Shown: positions 1 to 9,046, counted from the first letter of the stretch. The stretch is DNA of 64,000 nucleotides from Gemmatimonadales bacterium (GCA_007692605.1 REBS01000113.1:20546-84545); one strand, 5' to 3'. The notes: generated from the sequence alone by a model not told the origin. Made by a program: numbers and translations.

Positions 1-1203
1 GGCCACCTCGACGGCGGTGGAGTCACTGCTCATGGGGATGTAGAGGATCGCCACGCCAATCAGCAGGAGGGCCCACACGAGGGTGAGGACCCGCCCGACC
101 CTCAGGATCCGGAACTCGTCGCCCTCGGCTCCCGCGATCGGGGCCCAGAAATCGTAGGCCGAGGCCGAGGCCAGCGCGTTGATCGACGACGAGAGCGACG
201 ACATGGCCGCCGCGAAGACTCCGGCGATGAGGAGCCCGGCCACCCCGGACGGCAGCTCCTGGATGATGAAGTAGGCGAAGATCTCGTCCGAGACGTCGAA
301 GGGTCGCGCTTCGTAGAAGGCCCAGAGGCCGATCCCGACCATCAGGAAGATGGCGAACTGGGCGATGACCACGAACCCGCTCCCGATCAGGGCCTTCTGC
401 GAGTCCTTCAGATTCCGGCAGGTGAGGAGCCGCTGCACGATCAGCTGATCGGTACCGTGCGAGGCCATCGAGAAGATTCCGCCCCCGATCAGCCCGGTCC
501 AGAAGGTGTAGGTGATCGCGGGGTTCGCCGAGAAGTTCAGCCACTCCAGCTTACCCTCGACCGTAGCGGCGGCGAGACCGGCGCTCCAGCCCCCGGGGAT
601 CAGGGTCTGCAGCATCGCGATCGCGATGGCGGCCCCCGCGAGGTACAGCGCCATCTGGAGGACGTCGACCCACACCACGGCGCGGATCCCCCCGAAGTAG
701 GTGTAGACCAGGGTGAGCAGCCCGATGACCCCGATCGAAAGGGTGTAGGGCCAGCCGGTGATCAGCGCCAGGGGGATGGCGGTGGCAAAGAGCCGCACCG
801 AGTCGGCCAGAAGCCGGGTGACCATGAAGATGCCCGACGTCGTTCGGCGGGCCGCGGTGCCGAAGCGATTCTCGAGCAACCCGTAGGCGGTCTGCAGCTC
901 CCCTTCGTAGTAGCGGGGAAGGAGCAGGAAGCTCACCGCCGTCCGTCCGGCCAGATAGCCCAGGGTGAGCTGGAGGAATCCGAGGTTCCCGAAATAGGCG
1001 ACCCCGGGGATCGAGAGGAAGGTCAGAGTGCTCGTCTCGGTCGCCACGACCGAAAGGAGAACGGCCCACCAGGGCAGATCGCGATTCCCGAGGAAGTAGT
1101 CGGTCCCGCTCTTCTGGTTGCGCCCCAGCCAGGCCCCCCAGAGGGTCACCCCCCCCAGGTAGACCAGGAGCACGACGAAGTCGAGCGGAGTGAATGCGCT
1201 CAT
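1..1203 (-). CDS. Sodium:solute symporter (SSS family), truncated by left window edge
   Basis: Manual translation from ATG at 1203: MSAFTPLDFVVLLVYLGGVTLWGAWLGRNQKSGTDYFLGNRDLPWWAVLLSVVATETSTLTFLSIPGVAYFGNLGF..., open to base 1. Multi-TM with SSS-type N-terminal signature. The ORF track shows only wrong-frame shadows here. Start overlaps the upstream gene stop (ATGA, 1200-1203). Confidence 0.9.
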   Translation of the reverse strand, partial: MSAFTPLDFVVLLVYLGGVTLWGAWLGRNQKSGTDYFLGNRDLPWWAVLLSVVATETSTLTFLSIPGVAYFGNLGFLQLTLGYLAGRTAVSFLLLPRYYEGELQTAYGLLENRFGTAARRTTSGIFMVTRLLADSVRLFATAIPLALITGWPYTLSIGVIGLLTLVYTYFGGIRAVVWVDVLQMALYLAGAAIAIAMLQTLIPGGWSAGLAAATVEGKLEWLNFSANPAITYTFWTGLIGGGIFSMASHGTDQLIVQRLLTCRNLKDSQKALIGSGFVVIAQFAIFLMVGIGLWAFYEARPFDVSDEIFAYFIIQELPSGVAGLLIAGVFAAAMSSLSSSINALASASAYDFWAPIAGAEGDEFRILRVGRVLTLVWALLLIGVAILYIPMSSDSTAVEVA

Positions 1204-1718
1204 GCGTCGGGGGCGTCACAGTCCGTGGTGCGCCGGGAGTCGACGAGGGACACGATCACCCAGCCCCGGGCGGCGTCCTTCACCATCTGGATGGCGTTGT
1301 GCCCGCAGTGGCTGAAGCTCTCGCCGGCGTAGAATCGGTAGAAGATCCAGACCTGGGCCAGCGCTCCGTCGACCTGGACCACCGGATCCCAGTAGGGCTC
1401 GTTCCAGGGGTCTCCCCCCTGCCCCACGGCGGCGGCAAAGTCGGCGACCTGCGTGAAGGTGACCTGTGGCTCTCCGTCGTCGTCGACCCGGGTGCTGACC
1501 AGGCGGGCCTCGGGGTGGAAGGCCGAGAGCACCCGGTCCCCGTCGCGGGCCCGCATCCCGTCGAAGAGCCGGTCCACGACCGCGAGGACCTCGGCATCGG
1601 AGGATGGGGCCGGTGGGCCGTCCGACTCCTGTGCAGCGAGGGGCCCGGCGCCCGCCAGCAGGACTCCGAGGATCAGGATCGAGGGACCCGCTCGCTTCAG
1701 ATCGTACGTCCAGCGCAC
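1200..1718 (-). CDS. Secreted NTF2-like / DUF4440-type protein
   Basis: GTG start at 1718 with AAGGAGG Shine-Dalgarno just upstream; signal peptide (LILGVLLAGAGPLAAQ); ...VDRLFDGMRARDGDRVLSAFHPEARL... typical of the SnoaL/NTF2-like fold. Confidence 0.75.
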   Translation of the reverse strand: MRWTYDLKRAGPSILILGVLLAGAGPLAAQESDGPPAPSSDAEVLAVVDRLFDGMRARDGDRVLSAFHPEARLVSTRVDDDGEPQVTFTQVADFAAAVGQGGDPWNEPYWDPVVQVDGALAQVWIFYRFYAGESFSHCGHNAIQMVKDAARGWVIVSLVDSRRTTDCDAPDA

Positions 1719-1811
1719 TCGACCTCCTTGGTCGGGATGGATTCTGAATCGCTTCGGGGCAATATATCCGGCCGGGCGACGAGCGGCAGGGGTTCGGCCG
1801 GATTCGGCGTG

Positions 1812-4800
1812 TCAGCGCCTCGGGACCTCTCGGTCGGTGATCGCGGCGACGACGGCGTCGTGTACGGCGCGGCGGAAGGCGATGTGCCGCGAGTTCTCGC
1901 GGGTCGGATTCACCCGGTTGGTCAGCAGGACCACCCAGAGGTCGAGCTCGGGGTCCAACCAGATCGAGGTGCCCGTGAAGCCGGTGTGTCCCCAGGACCG
2001 GGCCGAGAAGTAGTCGCCGGCCGATGATCGTCCTGAAGGGGTATCCCAGCCCAGGGCGCGCGAAGAGCCCGTCACCGCCCCCTCGGGAGATGCCCGGGTG
2101 AAGGCCTGAACGGTCGCCGAATCGAAGACCCGTGTCTCGGCCGAGCGCGCCCGGGCGCAGGGCGTTCCGCTCCCCGTATCGTGCCGGCAGGGGGCAGCGG
2201 CGCCTCCCGAAGCGAGCGCCTGCATCAGCACGGCCAGCTCCTCGGCACTCCCGAAGAGCCCGGCGTGACCGGCGACCCCGCCCACCGTGAAGGCGTTCTC
2301 GTCGTGCACCTCGCCGTGCATCTGGCGCATGCGACGCTCCATGTCGATCTCGGTCGGCGCAATGCGGTCGAGGAGGGCGGTGTCGGGGTTGAATCCCGTA
2401 TGCGTCATCCCCAGAGGCGCGTAGATCCGCCGTTCGAGGAAGGGGGCGAAGGGCTCCCCGGCTGCAGCCTCGATCACCCAGGCCAGCGTCATGAAGCCGA
2501 TGTCGGAGTAGACCATCGCCTCGCCCGGGGGACGGTCCAGGCTCAGGTCCCAGATCGCCTCGCGCACGGCCGACTCACTGTCGAGAGTGAGGAAGAACTG
2601 GCGGTAGGCCGGAAATCCCGACTGGTGCAGGAGAAGGTCGCGCACCGTGACGGCCTCCTTGCGGGCATCCCCGCGCGCGAAGTCCGGAAGGTGCCGGACC
2701 ACCGGGTCGTCGAGCCTCAGGCGCCCCTCCTCGACCAGCGCCATGACCCCCAGCGTCGTGCCGACCACCTTGGTCAACGAGGCCAGGTCGTAGAGCGACG
2801 ACGGGGTGACCGGGGGGCTCCCGTCCGCCCAGTCCAGCTGCCCGTAGCCCCGCAGGCGCACCAGGCGGCCGCTTCGACCCACGGCGATCGCCACCCCGGG
2901 GGCCACGGAATCCGCGATCGCGTTCAGGATGTACGTGTCGAGCGCCTGGAGCCGGGACTCACTCATCCCCGCCGAGGCCGGAGCCGTCTCGAGGGGGGAG
3001 GCGGTTCGCTCCAGCCAGGCGACGGGCGGGGGGGCACCGGTCGCCGGGGCGGGAGCGGGCACCGGGCGCAGCGCCGTGGGCCCCGGCCGCGCGGGATCCG
3101 GATCGTCCTCGGGAGGTGGGGCCGGATCCTCGTCATGGCGCAGGAGCCCGGCTTCGTCGAGGGCGTCGCCGCGCAGCTCCCCGCGGGCGGCCATGACCGG
3201 GTCCGCCGCACGGCGAAGGCCGTCGCCCCTCTCGTGCAGGGGAGGGATCGAGATCGGGAGACGACCCTCGATGGGCTCCGCGCCGACCAGCGCCCGGGCG
3301 GCCGCGCGCTGACTGATCTCGCGATCTCCCCACGCCACCAGGTAGCTGCCCACCTCGGGCAGGGCGGTCAGCAGGTAGGGGTTCCCGAAGGAGACGAGGA
3401 CGCTGGGGTGCCGGGTCGAGAGGACCGACACGAACTCCCGGAAGTCGTCGGGCAGCGCCACCGATCCGGCCCCCGCCCGCGGGGGCAGGTACACGTTGAC
3501 CAGCGTCAGGTCCACCTCGGCCGCACGGTCCAGGAGCGTCGCGAAGGTGCCCTCACCGGTGTCGGGCCCGACCCGCACGGGCTCGGCCACCCCGGGCAGG
3601 AGCGCCTGCAGTACCGCGTCGAATTCGCGGCCCGCGATCAGGTCGGTGGTCTCGGCCCAGGTGATCGAGAGGATCCGGCGCGTGGTCTCGGGATCGGGCG
3701 AAAGGAGTCCGTCGTGATCCCTGACCAGGGTCATGGAGCGGGCCGACGCCTCGCGCGCCAGCTCCCGATGCGCCGCCGACCCCACCGTCGCCGCGACGGC
3801 ATCCGGAGAGACCCGGCGGTGATCGTGCAGCCCGGCCCGCGCCTTCTCGGCCAGGATCCGCCGCACCGAGCGATCCAGGCGCTCTCGTGTGATCCGCCCC
3901 TCCTCGACGGCCTCGACCATGGCATCGACGGCGCCGGGCACGCTCGCCGGGATAAGGATGACGTCGGCGCCCGCCTCGAAGGCCAGCACCGCGGCCTCAC
4001 CGGCGCCGTATGCCTCGGTGATCGCGCCCATCCGCAGCGCGTCGGTGTAGAGGAGGCCCTCGAAACCCATGTCCTTTCGAAGAATCCCGGTCATGAACTC
4101 GGGCGAGAGGGTGGCCGGCGGGGCGCCGGGCCCGAGCACCCCCGGCACCGAGACGTGCGCGGTCATCACGCCATCGACCCGCTCCCGGACCGCCTCGGCG
4201 AAGGGGACGAGCTCCATCCGGTCGAGCCGTTCCCGATCGGCCGTGACCTCGGGCAGGGTGAGATGGGAGTCCACCCGCGTGTCTCCGTGCCCCGGAAAGT
4301 GCTTGGCAGTGGTCATCGCCCCACCCGCCCGCGCCCCCCGGATGAAGGCCCGACCCATTCGGCTCACATCGTCGGGGTCCTCGCCGAAGGCCCGGGTGTT
4401 GATGATGGGGTTCTCGGGATTCGAGTTCAGGTCGAGGACCGGCGCGAAGATCACGTGCACCCCGACCGCGCGGGCCTCCCGGGCGGTGGCGGCGGCGAAC
4501 CGCTCCACCAGCCCCTCATCTCCCACCGCCCCGAAGGCCATCGTCGGGGGAAAGCTGGTCCCACCCCCCTGGGGGAGGAGGGTGGGGAGGGCGTAGCTGT
4601 GGGCGATCCGCATCCCCGGGCCCCCATTCTCGAAGTCCGAGGTGACGAGGAGGGGGATGTCGGCCCGATCCTGCAGCGCGTTGAGCTTCGCCACGTAGGC
4701 GTGCGGGGTCCCGATCGAGATCGCCACTCCCCCGATCCCGTCCTCTTCGACCCAGCGGAGGGTCTCGAGGAACTCCGGGTCGTCGAGCGCCGCGTAGGAG

Positions 4801-5081
4801 CCGGCGATCCAGGGAAAGACGAGCTGACCCACCGCTTCGCGCAGCGAGAGGGAGGCCAGCGTCTCGTCGACCCACGCCTCGCCGCGGGCGTCGGGCGCAT
4901 CGAGCAGGGCGGCACGAGGACCGGGATCGGTGGCGAACGGGTGCGCGGTGGGGCCGGCCGGGCTGCAGGCGGCGACGCCGACCAGGGCAATCAGCCCCGC
5001 GACGAGAGCCCCGGGCCCGATCCGGTCACGGACCCGGCGGCTGGACGGGTGGATCGCCCCCTCCCGGGTGCACCCCATCAT
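1812..5081 (-). CDS. Lipoprotein with N-terminal GH3 (NagZ-like) domain fused to C-terminal class-C beta-lactamase-family serine hydrolase domain
   Basis: Start MMGCTREG at 5081 (the 1500-aa ORF N-terminal part is an antisense/shadow extension). Lipobox LVGVAAC; KHFPGHGDTRVDSHLTLP and LLYTDAL (NagZ-type catalytic motifs); Pro/Ala-rich linker about 2967-3190; SLTK, YSD and HTG motifs of the beta-lactamase/transpeptidase-like fold. Confidence 0.9.
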   Translation of the reverse strand: MMGCTREGAIHPSSRRVRDRIGPGALVAGLIALVGVAACSPAGPTAHPFATDPGPRAALLDAPDARGEAWVDETLASLSLREAVGQLVFPWIAGSYAALDDPEFLETLRWVEEDGIGGVAISIGTPHAYVAKLNALQDRADIPLLVTSDFENGGPGMRIAHSYALPTLLPQGGGTSFPPTMAFGAVGDEGLVERFAAATAREARAVGVHVIFAPVLDLNSNPENPIINTRAFGEDPDDVSRMGRAFIRGARAGGAMTTAKHFPGHGDTRVDSHLTLPEVTADRERLDRMELVPFAEAVRERVDGVMTAHVSVPGVLGPGAPPATLSPEFMTGILRKDMGFEGLLYTDALRMGAITEAYGAGEAAVLAFEAGADVILIPASVPGAVDAMVEAVEEGRITRERLDRSVRRILAEKARAGLHDHRRVSPDAVAATVGSAAHRELAREASARSMTLVRDHDGLLSPDPETTRRILSITWAETTDLIAGREFDAVLQALLPGVAEPVRVGPDTGEGTFATLLDRAAEVDLTLVNVYLPPRAGAGSVALPDDFREFVSVLSTRHPSVLVSFGNPYLLTALPEVGSYLVAWGDREISQRAAARALVGAEPIEGRLPISIPPLHERGDGLRRAADPVMAARGELRGDALDEAGLLRHDEDPAPPPEDDPDPARPGPTALRPVPAPAPATGAPPPVAWLERTASPLETAPASAGMSESRLQALDTYILNAIADSVAPGVAIAVGRSGRLVRLRGYGQLDWADGSPPVTPSSLYDLASLTKVVGTTLGVMALVEEGRLRLDDPVVRHLPDFARGDARKEAVTVRDLLLHQSGFPAYRQFFLTLDSESAVREAIWDLSLDRPPGEAMVYSDIGFMTLAWVIEAAAGEPFAPFLERRIYAPLGMTHTGFNPDTALLDRIAPTEIDMERRMRQMHGEVHDENAFTVGGVAGHAGLFGSAEELAVLMQALASGGAAAPCRHDTGSGTPCARARSAETRVFDSATVQAFTRASPEGAVTGSSRALGWDTPSGRSSAGDYFSARSWGHTGFTGTSIWLDPELDLWVVLLTNRVNPTRENSRHIAFRRAVHDAVVAAITDREVPRR

Positions 5082-7129
5082 CGATCCTCCGGGGCGGACC
5101 CGGTTGCGGCCCCCACCGAACAGAGCGCCGCTCCATTGCCCCCGGCCGGCCCCGCAGCCGTCCGGGCCGTGCCGAGCTGGATTCCGTCTCCGATCTGGAA
5201 GCCGGGTGGAATCCGCGTCGGCGTGCGCCCGGTGATGGGCACATCGCCGAAGAGGGAGCGTGCCGCCGCCCGCTGGCTCTCTTCGGATCCACTCCACGCG
5301 AGTAGATATGCCTGCGCTTCCGGGAACTCCCTGAGCAGGTAGGGATTCCCGAACGATACGACGACGTGGGGGACCCGGGTCTCGGCCAGCCTTCGGATGA
5401 GCCGGGAGAGCTCCTCGGGGACCGCGACGCTTCCCGCGTAGGCGACCGCGGTGACGTGCAGCGAGATGACCACGAGGTCGCTCGAGCTGGCCCGCTGCAG
5501 GATCCGCTCGTACTCCTCGGCCGGGGTTGCCTGGCCGATCGTGCGGGTCTGCAGCCGTGGGTAGGTTTGCCGCAGTCGCTGGTCGAAGGCGCGCCCTCCC
5601 ATCAGGTCGTTCGTCCGGCGATAGGTCACCGAGAGGACATCGGCGGTTCCGGTCCCCAGCAGGGGCAGGATGCCCCGCTCGTTTCGGAGCAGGGTCAGGG
5701 AGCGCTCGGCGATCTCCCGGGCCATCGCCGTGTGGGTGGGGATCCCGACCGAACGATGCAGCGCCTCGAGGTCGACGGTGCGCTCCTCGTGCAGCCCCAG
5801 CGCCTCCTTCTGGCCGAGGATCCGGCGGACCGAGGCGTCGATGCGCGACTCCGGGATGCGTCCGGCCAGGACCGCGTCGACCACGCCCCGGATCGCGGCC
5901 TCGGGATCCGGGGGCATGAGCAGGACGTCGGCACCCGCGAGCACCGCCTGCACGGCGGCCTCTCCGCGCGAGTAGAGCCGGTCGATCGCATTCATGTCCA
6001 TGGCGTCGGTGAAAACCAGTCCCTCGAATCCCATCTGCTCGCGCAGGAGCCCCGTGAGCACGTTGCGAGAGAGGGTCGCGGGCAGCCGGGGATCCTCGGT
6101 CAGCCCGGGCATCGCGATGTGCGCCGTCATGATCGCGCCCATCCCCGCGTCGATCGCCTCGCGGAAGGGCCGGAGCTCCACCCGGTTCAGCCGCTCGGAG
6201 CCCACCCGGATCACGGGCAGGGCCAGGTGCGAATCGGTCTCGGTGTCGCCGTGCCCGGGAAAGTGCTTGCCCGTCGCGACCGCCCCGTGGTCGTGGATTC
6301 CCCGGATGAAGCACGCACCCAGCTCCCCGACGCGGGCCGGGTCCTCGCCGAAGGATCGGGTGTTGATGATCGGGTTATCGGGGTTGTTGTTCACGTCGAG
6401 CACGGGCGCGAAGGGGACGTGGATCCCCGAGGCGCGCGCCTCGACCGCGGTGATCCTCCCCATTTCATAGGCGAGGACGCGTTCGTCCGCCGCTCCCACC
6501 GCCATCAGCGAGGGGAAGTTGGTCGCCCCTCCCAGGTCGTGCACCCCGGGCAGATGGATCGCGCCCCGCAGCCGGAACCCCGCACCGGTCTCGAGGTCCG
6601 CCGCCACGAGAAGGGGAAGGTGGGAGCGGCGCTGCGCCACATTCGTCTTCGTCGCCACGTCGATCGGCGTGCCCACCGAAACGATCATGCCCCCGATCTC
6701 GTGGTTGTCGATCATGCGGGCGAGCCGTTCGAACGAGGGACTCCCCTCGGGCGCGAAGTCTCCGAGCACCCAGGGCATGATCATCTGCCCCACCTTCTGT
6801 CGCAGACTGAGCGTCTCGAGCGTCGCCTCGGTCCAGGCGCCGGGAGGGCCTCCGGGCGCGGGCACCGGAAGCGGGGTCGCCGGGGGAGCGCCGGGCGTGC
6901 GATCCGGGCCGGCCATCACATCGTCACGGGTCACCCGGGGGTCCCCACCCGCCAGGGTGTCCGGACGAGGAAGCGAGTCCACGGGGATGGGGGGCGCCTC
7001 GACGGCCTCTTCGGCAGCCGGAGGTGAAGGGGCCGGGGGGACCTCCCTGGAACACCCGACGCCCACGACGGCGACGAGCAGGAGGAGTATCGCGGGGCGA
7101 ACAACGGTGCCAGGCGGCGGATGCATCAC
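5078..7129 (-). CDS. Glycoside hydrolase family 3 beta-N-acetylglucosaminidase-like lipoprotein (NagZ-like)
   Basis: Lipobox VVGVGC; GKHFPGHGDTETDSHLALP; FEGLVFTDAMDMNAI; stop overlaps start of the downstream paralogue (ATGA). Confidence 0.9.
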   Translation of the reverse strand: MMHPPPGTVVRPAILLLLVAVVGVGCSREVPPAPSPPAAEEAVEAPPIPVDSLPRPDTLAGGDPRVTRDDVMAGPDRTPGAPPATPLPVPAPGGPPGAWTEATLETLSLRQKVGQMIMPWVLGDFAPEGSPSFERLARMIDNHEIGGMIVSVGTPIDVATKTNVAQRRSHLPLLVAADLETGAGFRLRGAIHLPGVHDLGGATNFPSLMAVGAADERVLAYEMGRITAVEARASGIHVPFAPVLDVNNNPDNPIINTRSFGEDPARVGELGACFIRGIHDHGAVATGKHFPGHGDTETDSHLALPVIRVGSERLNRVELRPFREAIDAGMGAIMTAHIAMPGLTEDPRLPATLSRNVLTGLLREQMGFEGLVFTDAMDMNAIDRLYSRGEAAVQAVLAGADVLLMPPDPEAAIRGVVDAVLAGRIPESRIDASVRRILGQKEALGLHEERTVDLEALHRSVGIPTHTAMAREIAERSLTLLRNERGILPLLGTGTADVLSVTYRRTNDLMGGRAFDQRLRQTYPRLQTRTIGQATPAEEYERILQRASSSDLVVISLHVTAVAYAGSVAVPEELSRLIRRLAETRVPHVVVSFGNPYLLREFPEAQAYLLAWSGSEESQRAAARSLFGDVPITGRTPTRIPPGFQIGDGIQLGTARTAAGPAGGNGAALCSVGAATGSAPEDR

Positions 7130-7276
7130 GAATCGGATCCCTCGAGTCCATGGGTTCGGCGGAGACTGTCTTCAAGGTAGGCGCGGCCGGGAGCCGGGAC
7201 AATCGACTCGGGAGCCCGAACGATCGACCCGGGCACCGCGTTGACCGCCCCTCGGCCTCCCCGTCATCTTTCCTTC

Positions 7277-8596
7277 ATGCCCGCTCTCCTTCGTTCGTAC
7301 CCGACTCGTGCTCTCCCGGCTCCCGCCGCGCTCCTTCTCCTGCTCTTCGCCGCGTGTGGTGCCGGTCCGGGCGACAGTGCCCCGATCTCGGCGGACGGCG
7401 CCGTCGAGAGCGGGGCCGAGGCCACCGATCCCGTGCGCCCGGGGATCGACGTACTCCTCTCCGACTCCCTGCACCTGATCGAGGGACGACGCGTGGGGCT
7501 CGTCACGAACCACACGGGGATCGATCGCGAGGGGGTGTCGAGCATCGACCGGCTGCACGGCGCGGTCGGGGTCGAACTCGTCGCACTCTACTCTCCGGAG
7601 CACGGAATCCGGGGCACGGCCGAAGCCGGGGAGCTGGTGGACCACACCGTTGACGATCGCACGGGACTCCCGGTCCACTCCCTGTACGGCGACACCCGCA
7701 AGCCGACCCCCGAGATGCTCGAGGGCGTCGACGTCCTCCTCTTCGACATCCTCGACATCGGGGCCCGCTACTACACCTACATCTACACGATGGCGCTGGC
7801 GATGGAGGCCGCGGGCGAGGCGGGGATCCCCTTCGTGGTGCTCGACCGTCCGAATGCGATCGGGGGATGGGCGACGCAGGGGAATATCCTGGATCCGGCC
7901 TTCTCGTCGTTCGTGGGGATGTATCCGATCCCGATCCGGCATGGGCTGACTCCGGGGGAGCTGGCACGGGTGTACCGCGGGGAGTTCGGGGTCGTGGCGG
8001 AGCTTCACGTGGTTCCCGTGGAGGGCCTCCGGCGGACGATGGACATGACGGATACCGGACTCCCCTGGACGCCGCCATCCCCCAACATGCCCTCGCTCGA
8101 GAGCGCCTATCACTATCCGGGCACCTGCCTGTTCGAGGGGACGAACCTGTCGGTCGGGCGCGGGACGGATCGGGCCTTCCAGCAGATCGGGGCCCCCTGG
8201 CTCGATGCGGAGCGGGCGGTGACCAGGCTCGAGGCGCTCGGGCTGGACGGGGTGCGCTTCGAGGCCGTGACCTTCGTCCCGACCACACCGGGCGACGGGA
8301 AGTTCGCCGGCGAAGAGGTGCGGGGGATCCGGCTGCACGTGACCGATCGCGAGCGCTACAACCCGACGCGTGCCGGTGTCGCGCTCCTTTCGGTGACGCG
8401 GGCGCTGGCGCGTGGGGACGGGGAGTCCGCCGACCGGTGGGAGTGGCGGACGTCTCACTTCGATCGACTGGCCGGAACCGACGTCCTCAGAGAAGGGCTC
8501 GACGAAGGGCGCGCGATCGATGCGCTCGTCGCCGGGTGGGACGAGGCGTCCCGCGCCTTCGGCGAGCGGGTGGAGCCGTACCGCATCTACCCCTGA
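7277..8596 (+). CDS. DUF1343 / NamZ-like exo-beta-N-acetylmuramidase lipoprotein (GH171-type)
   Basis: Lipobox LFAAC; GIDVLLSDSLHLIEGRRVGLVTNHTGIDREG...YSPEHGIRG...GARYYTYIYTMALAMEAAGE...VLDRPNAIGG...EGTNLSVGRGTDRAFQQIGAPW are characteristic of DUF1343. Confidence 0.9.
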   Translation: MPALLRSYPTRALPAPAALLLLLFAACGAGPGDSAPISADGAVESGAEATDPVRPGIDVLLSDSLHLIEGRRVGLVTNHTGIDREGVSSIDRLHGAVGVELVALYSPEHGIRGTAEAGELVDHTVDDRTGLPVHSLYGDTRKPTPEMLEGVDVLLFDILDIGARYYTYIYTMALAMEAAGEAGIPFVVLDRPNAIGGWATQGNILDPAFSSFVGMYPIPIRHGLTPGELARVYRGEFGVVAELHVVPVEGLRRTMDMTDTGLPWTPPSPNMPSLESAYHYPGTCLFEGTNLSVGRGTDRAFQQIGAPWLDAERAVTRLEALGLDGVRFEAVTFVPTTPGDGKFAGEEVRGIRLHVTDRERYNPTRAGVALLSVTRALARGDGESADRWEWRTSHFDRLAGTDVLREGLDEGRAIDALVAGWDEASRAFGERVEPYRIYP

Positions 8597-8630
8597 CCAC
8601 TCGACCCCGGGCCTCGCCGGGCGCGAACGG

Positions 8631-8996
8631 TCAGTGCCCCAGGTCGGCCACCCAGAGCCGGGCAGGTGGGACCGGCGTCTCGCGTTTCCGGTCGACCTCG
8701 AGACGCTCGACCTGCCCGGGGGCCTCGAGCCATCCGACCACCGAGCGCATCGAATCGTCGGTCAGATAGGGCTCATGGGTCACGAGCGCGGCATCCCGAA
8801 GTCGCACGGCCATCCCCACCATCTCCTGCATCGGACCCGGGTTCACGACCACGGCCTGCACCTGGATCGTGGCGCGCGGCGTGGCCTCGACACCGGCATC
8901 CTGGGCGGATACCGCGGCAGGTCTCGCAAAATGAATCATCCCGACCACCACGAGGGTCAGGATCATTCTGATGGAACCGCTGTCGGGTCGGCGCAT
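8631..8996 (-). CDS. Small secreted hypothetical protein, divergent from the DUF4402/chaperone/usher operon
   Basis: MRRPDSGSIRMILTLVVVGMIHFARPAAVSAQ signal peptide; start at 8996 preferred over the longer ORF start at 9050. Confidence 0.55.
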   Translation of the reverse strand: MRRPDSGSIRMILTLVVVGMIHFARPAAVSAQDAGVEATPRATIQVQAVVVNPGPMQEMVGMAVRLRDAALVTHEPYLTDDSMRSVVGWLEAPGQVERLEVDRKRETPVPPARLWVADLGH

Positions 8997-9024
8997 GGTG
9001 GGCTCCGGAATCGGGGGATGCCGC

Positions 9025-9046
9025 ATGCTGCTTTGAATTGCAGCAT
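9025..9046. promoter_or_regulatory. Perfect 7-bp inverted repeat ATGCTGC-N8-GCAGCAT (candidate upstream activator site or leader hairpin)
   Basis: Sequence ATGCTGCTTTGAATTGCAGCAT read directly; about 0.2 kb upstream of the -24/-12 promoter. Confidence 0.45.

Noticed and set aside
2181-5342. Plus-strand 1053-aa ORF antisense to the GH3 fusion gene
   Set aside because: Arg/Gly/Asp-rich shadow translation of a confidently coding minus-strand gene; no recognisable domain, typical high-GC artefact.
5366-7027. Plus-strand 553-aa ORF antisense to the first GH3 gene
   Set aside because: Same artefact; composition low-complexity and opposite strand clearly coding.
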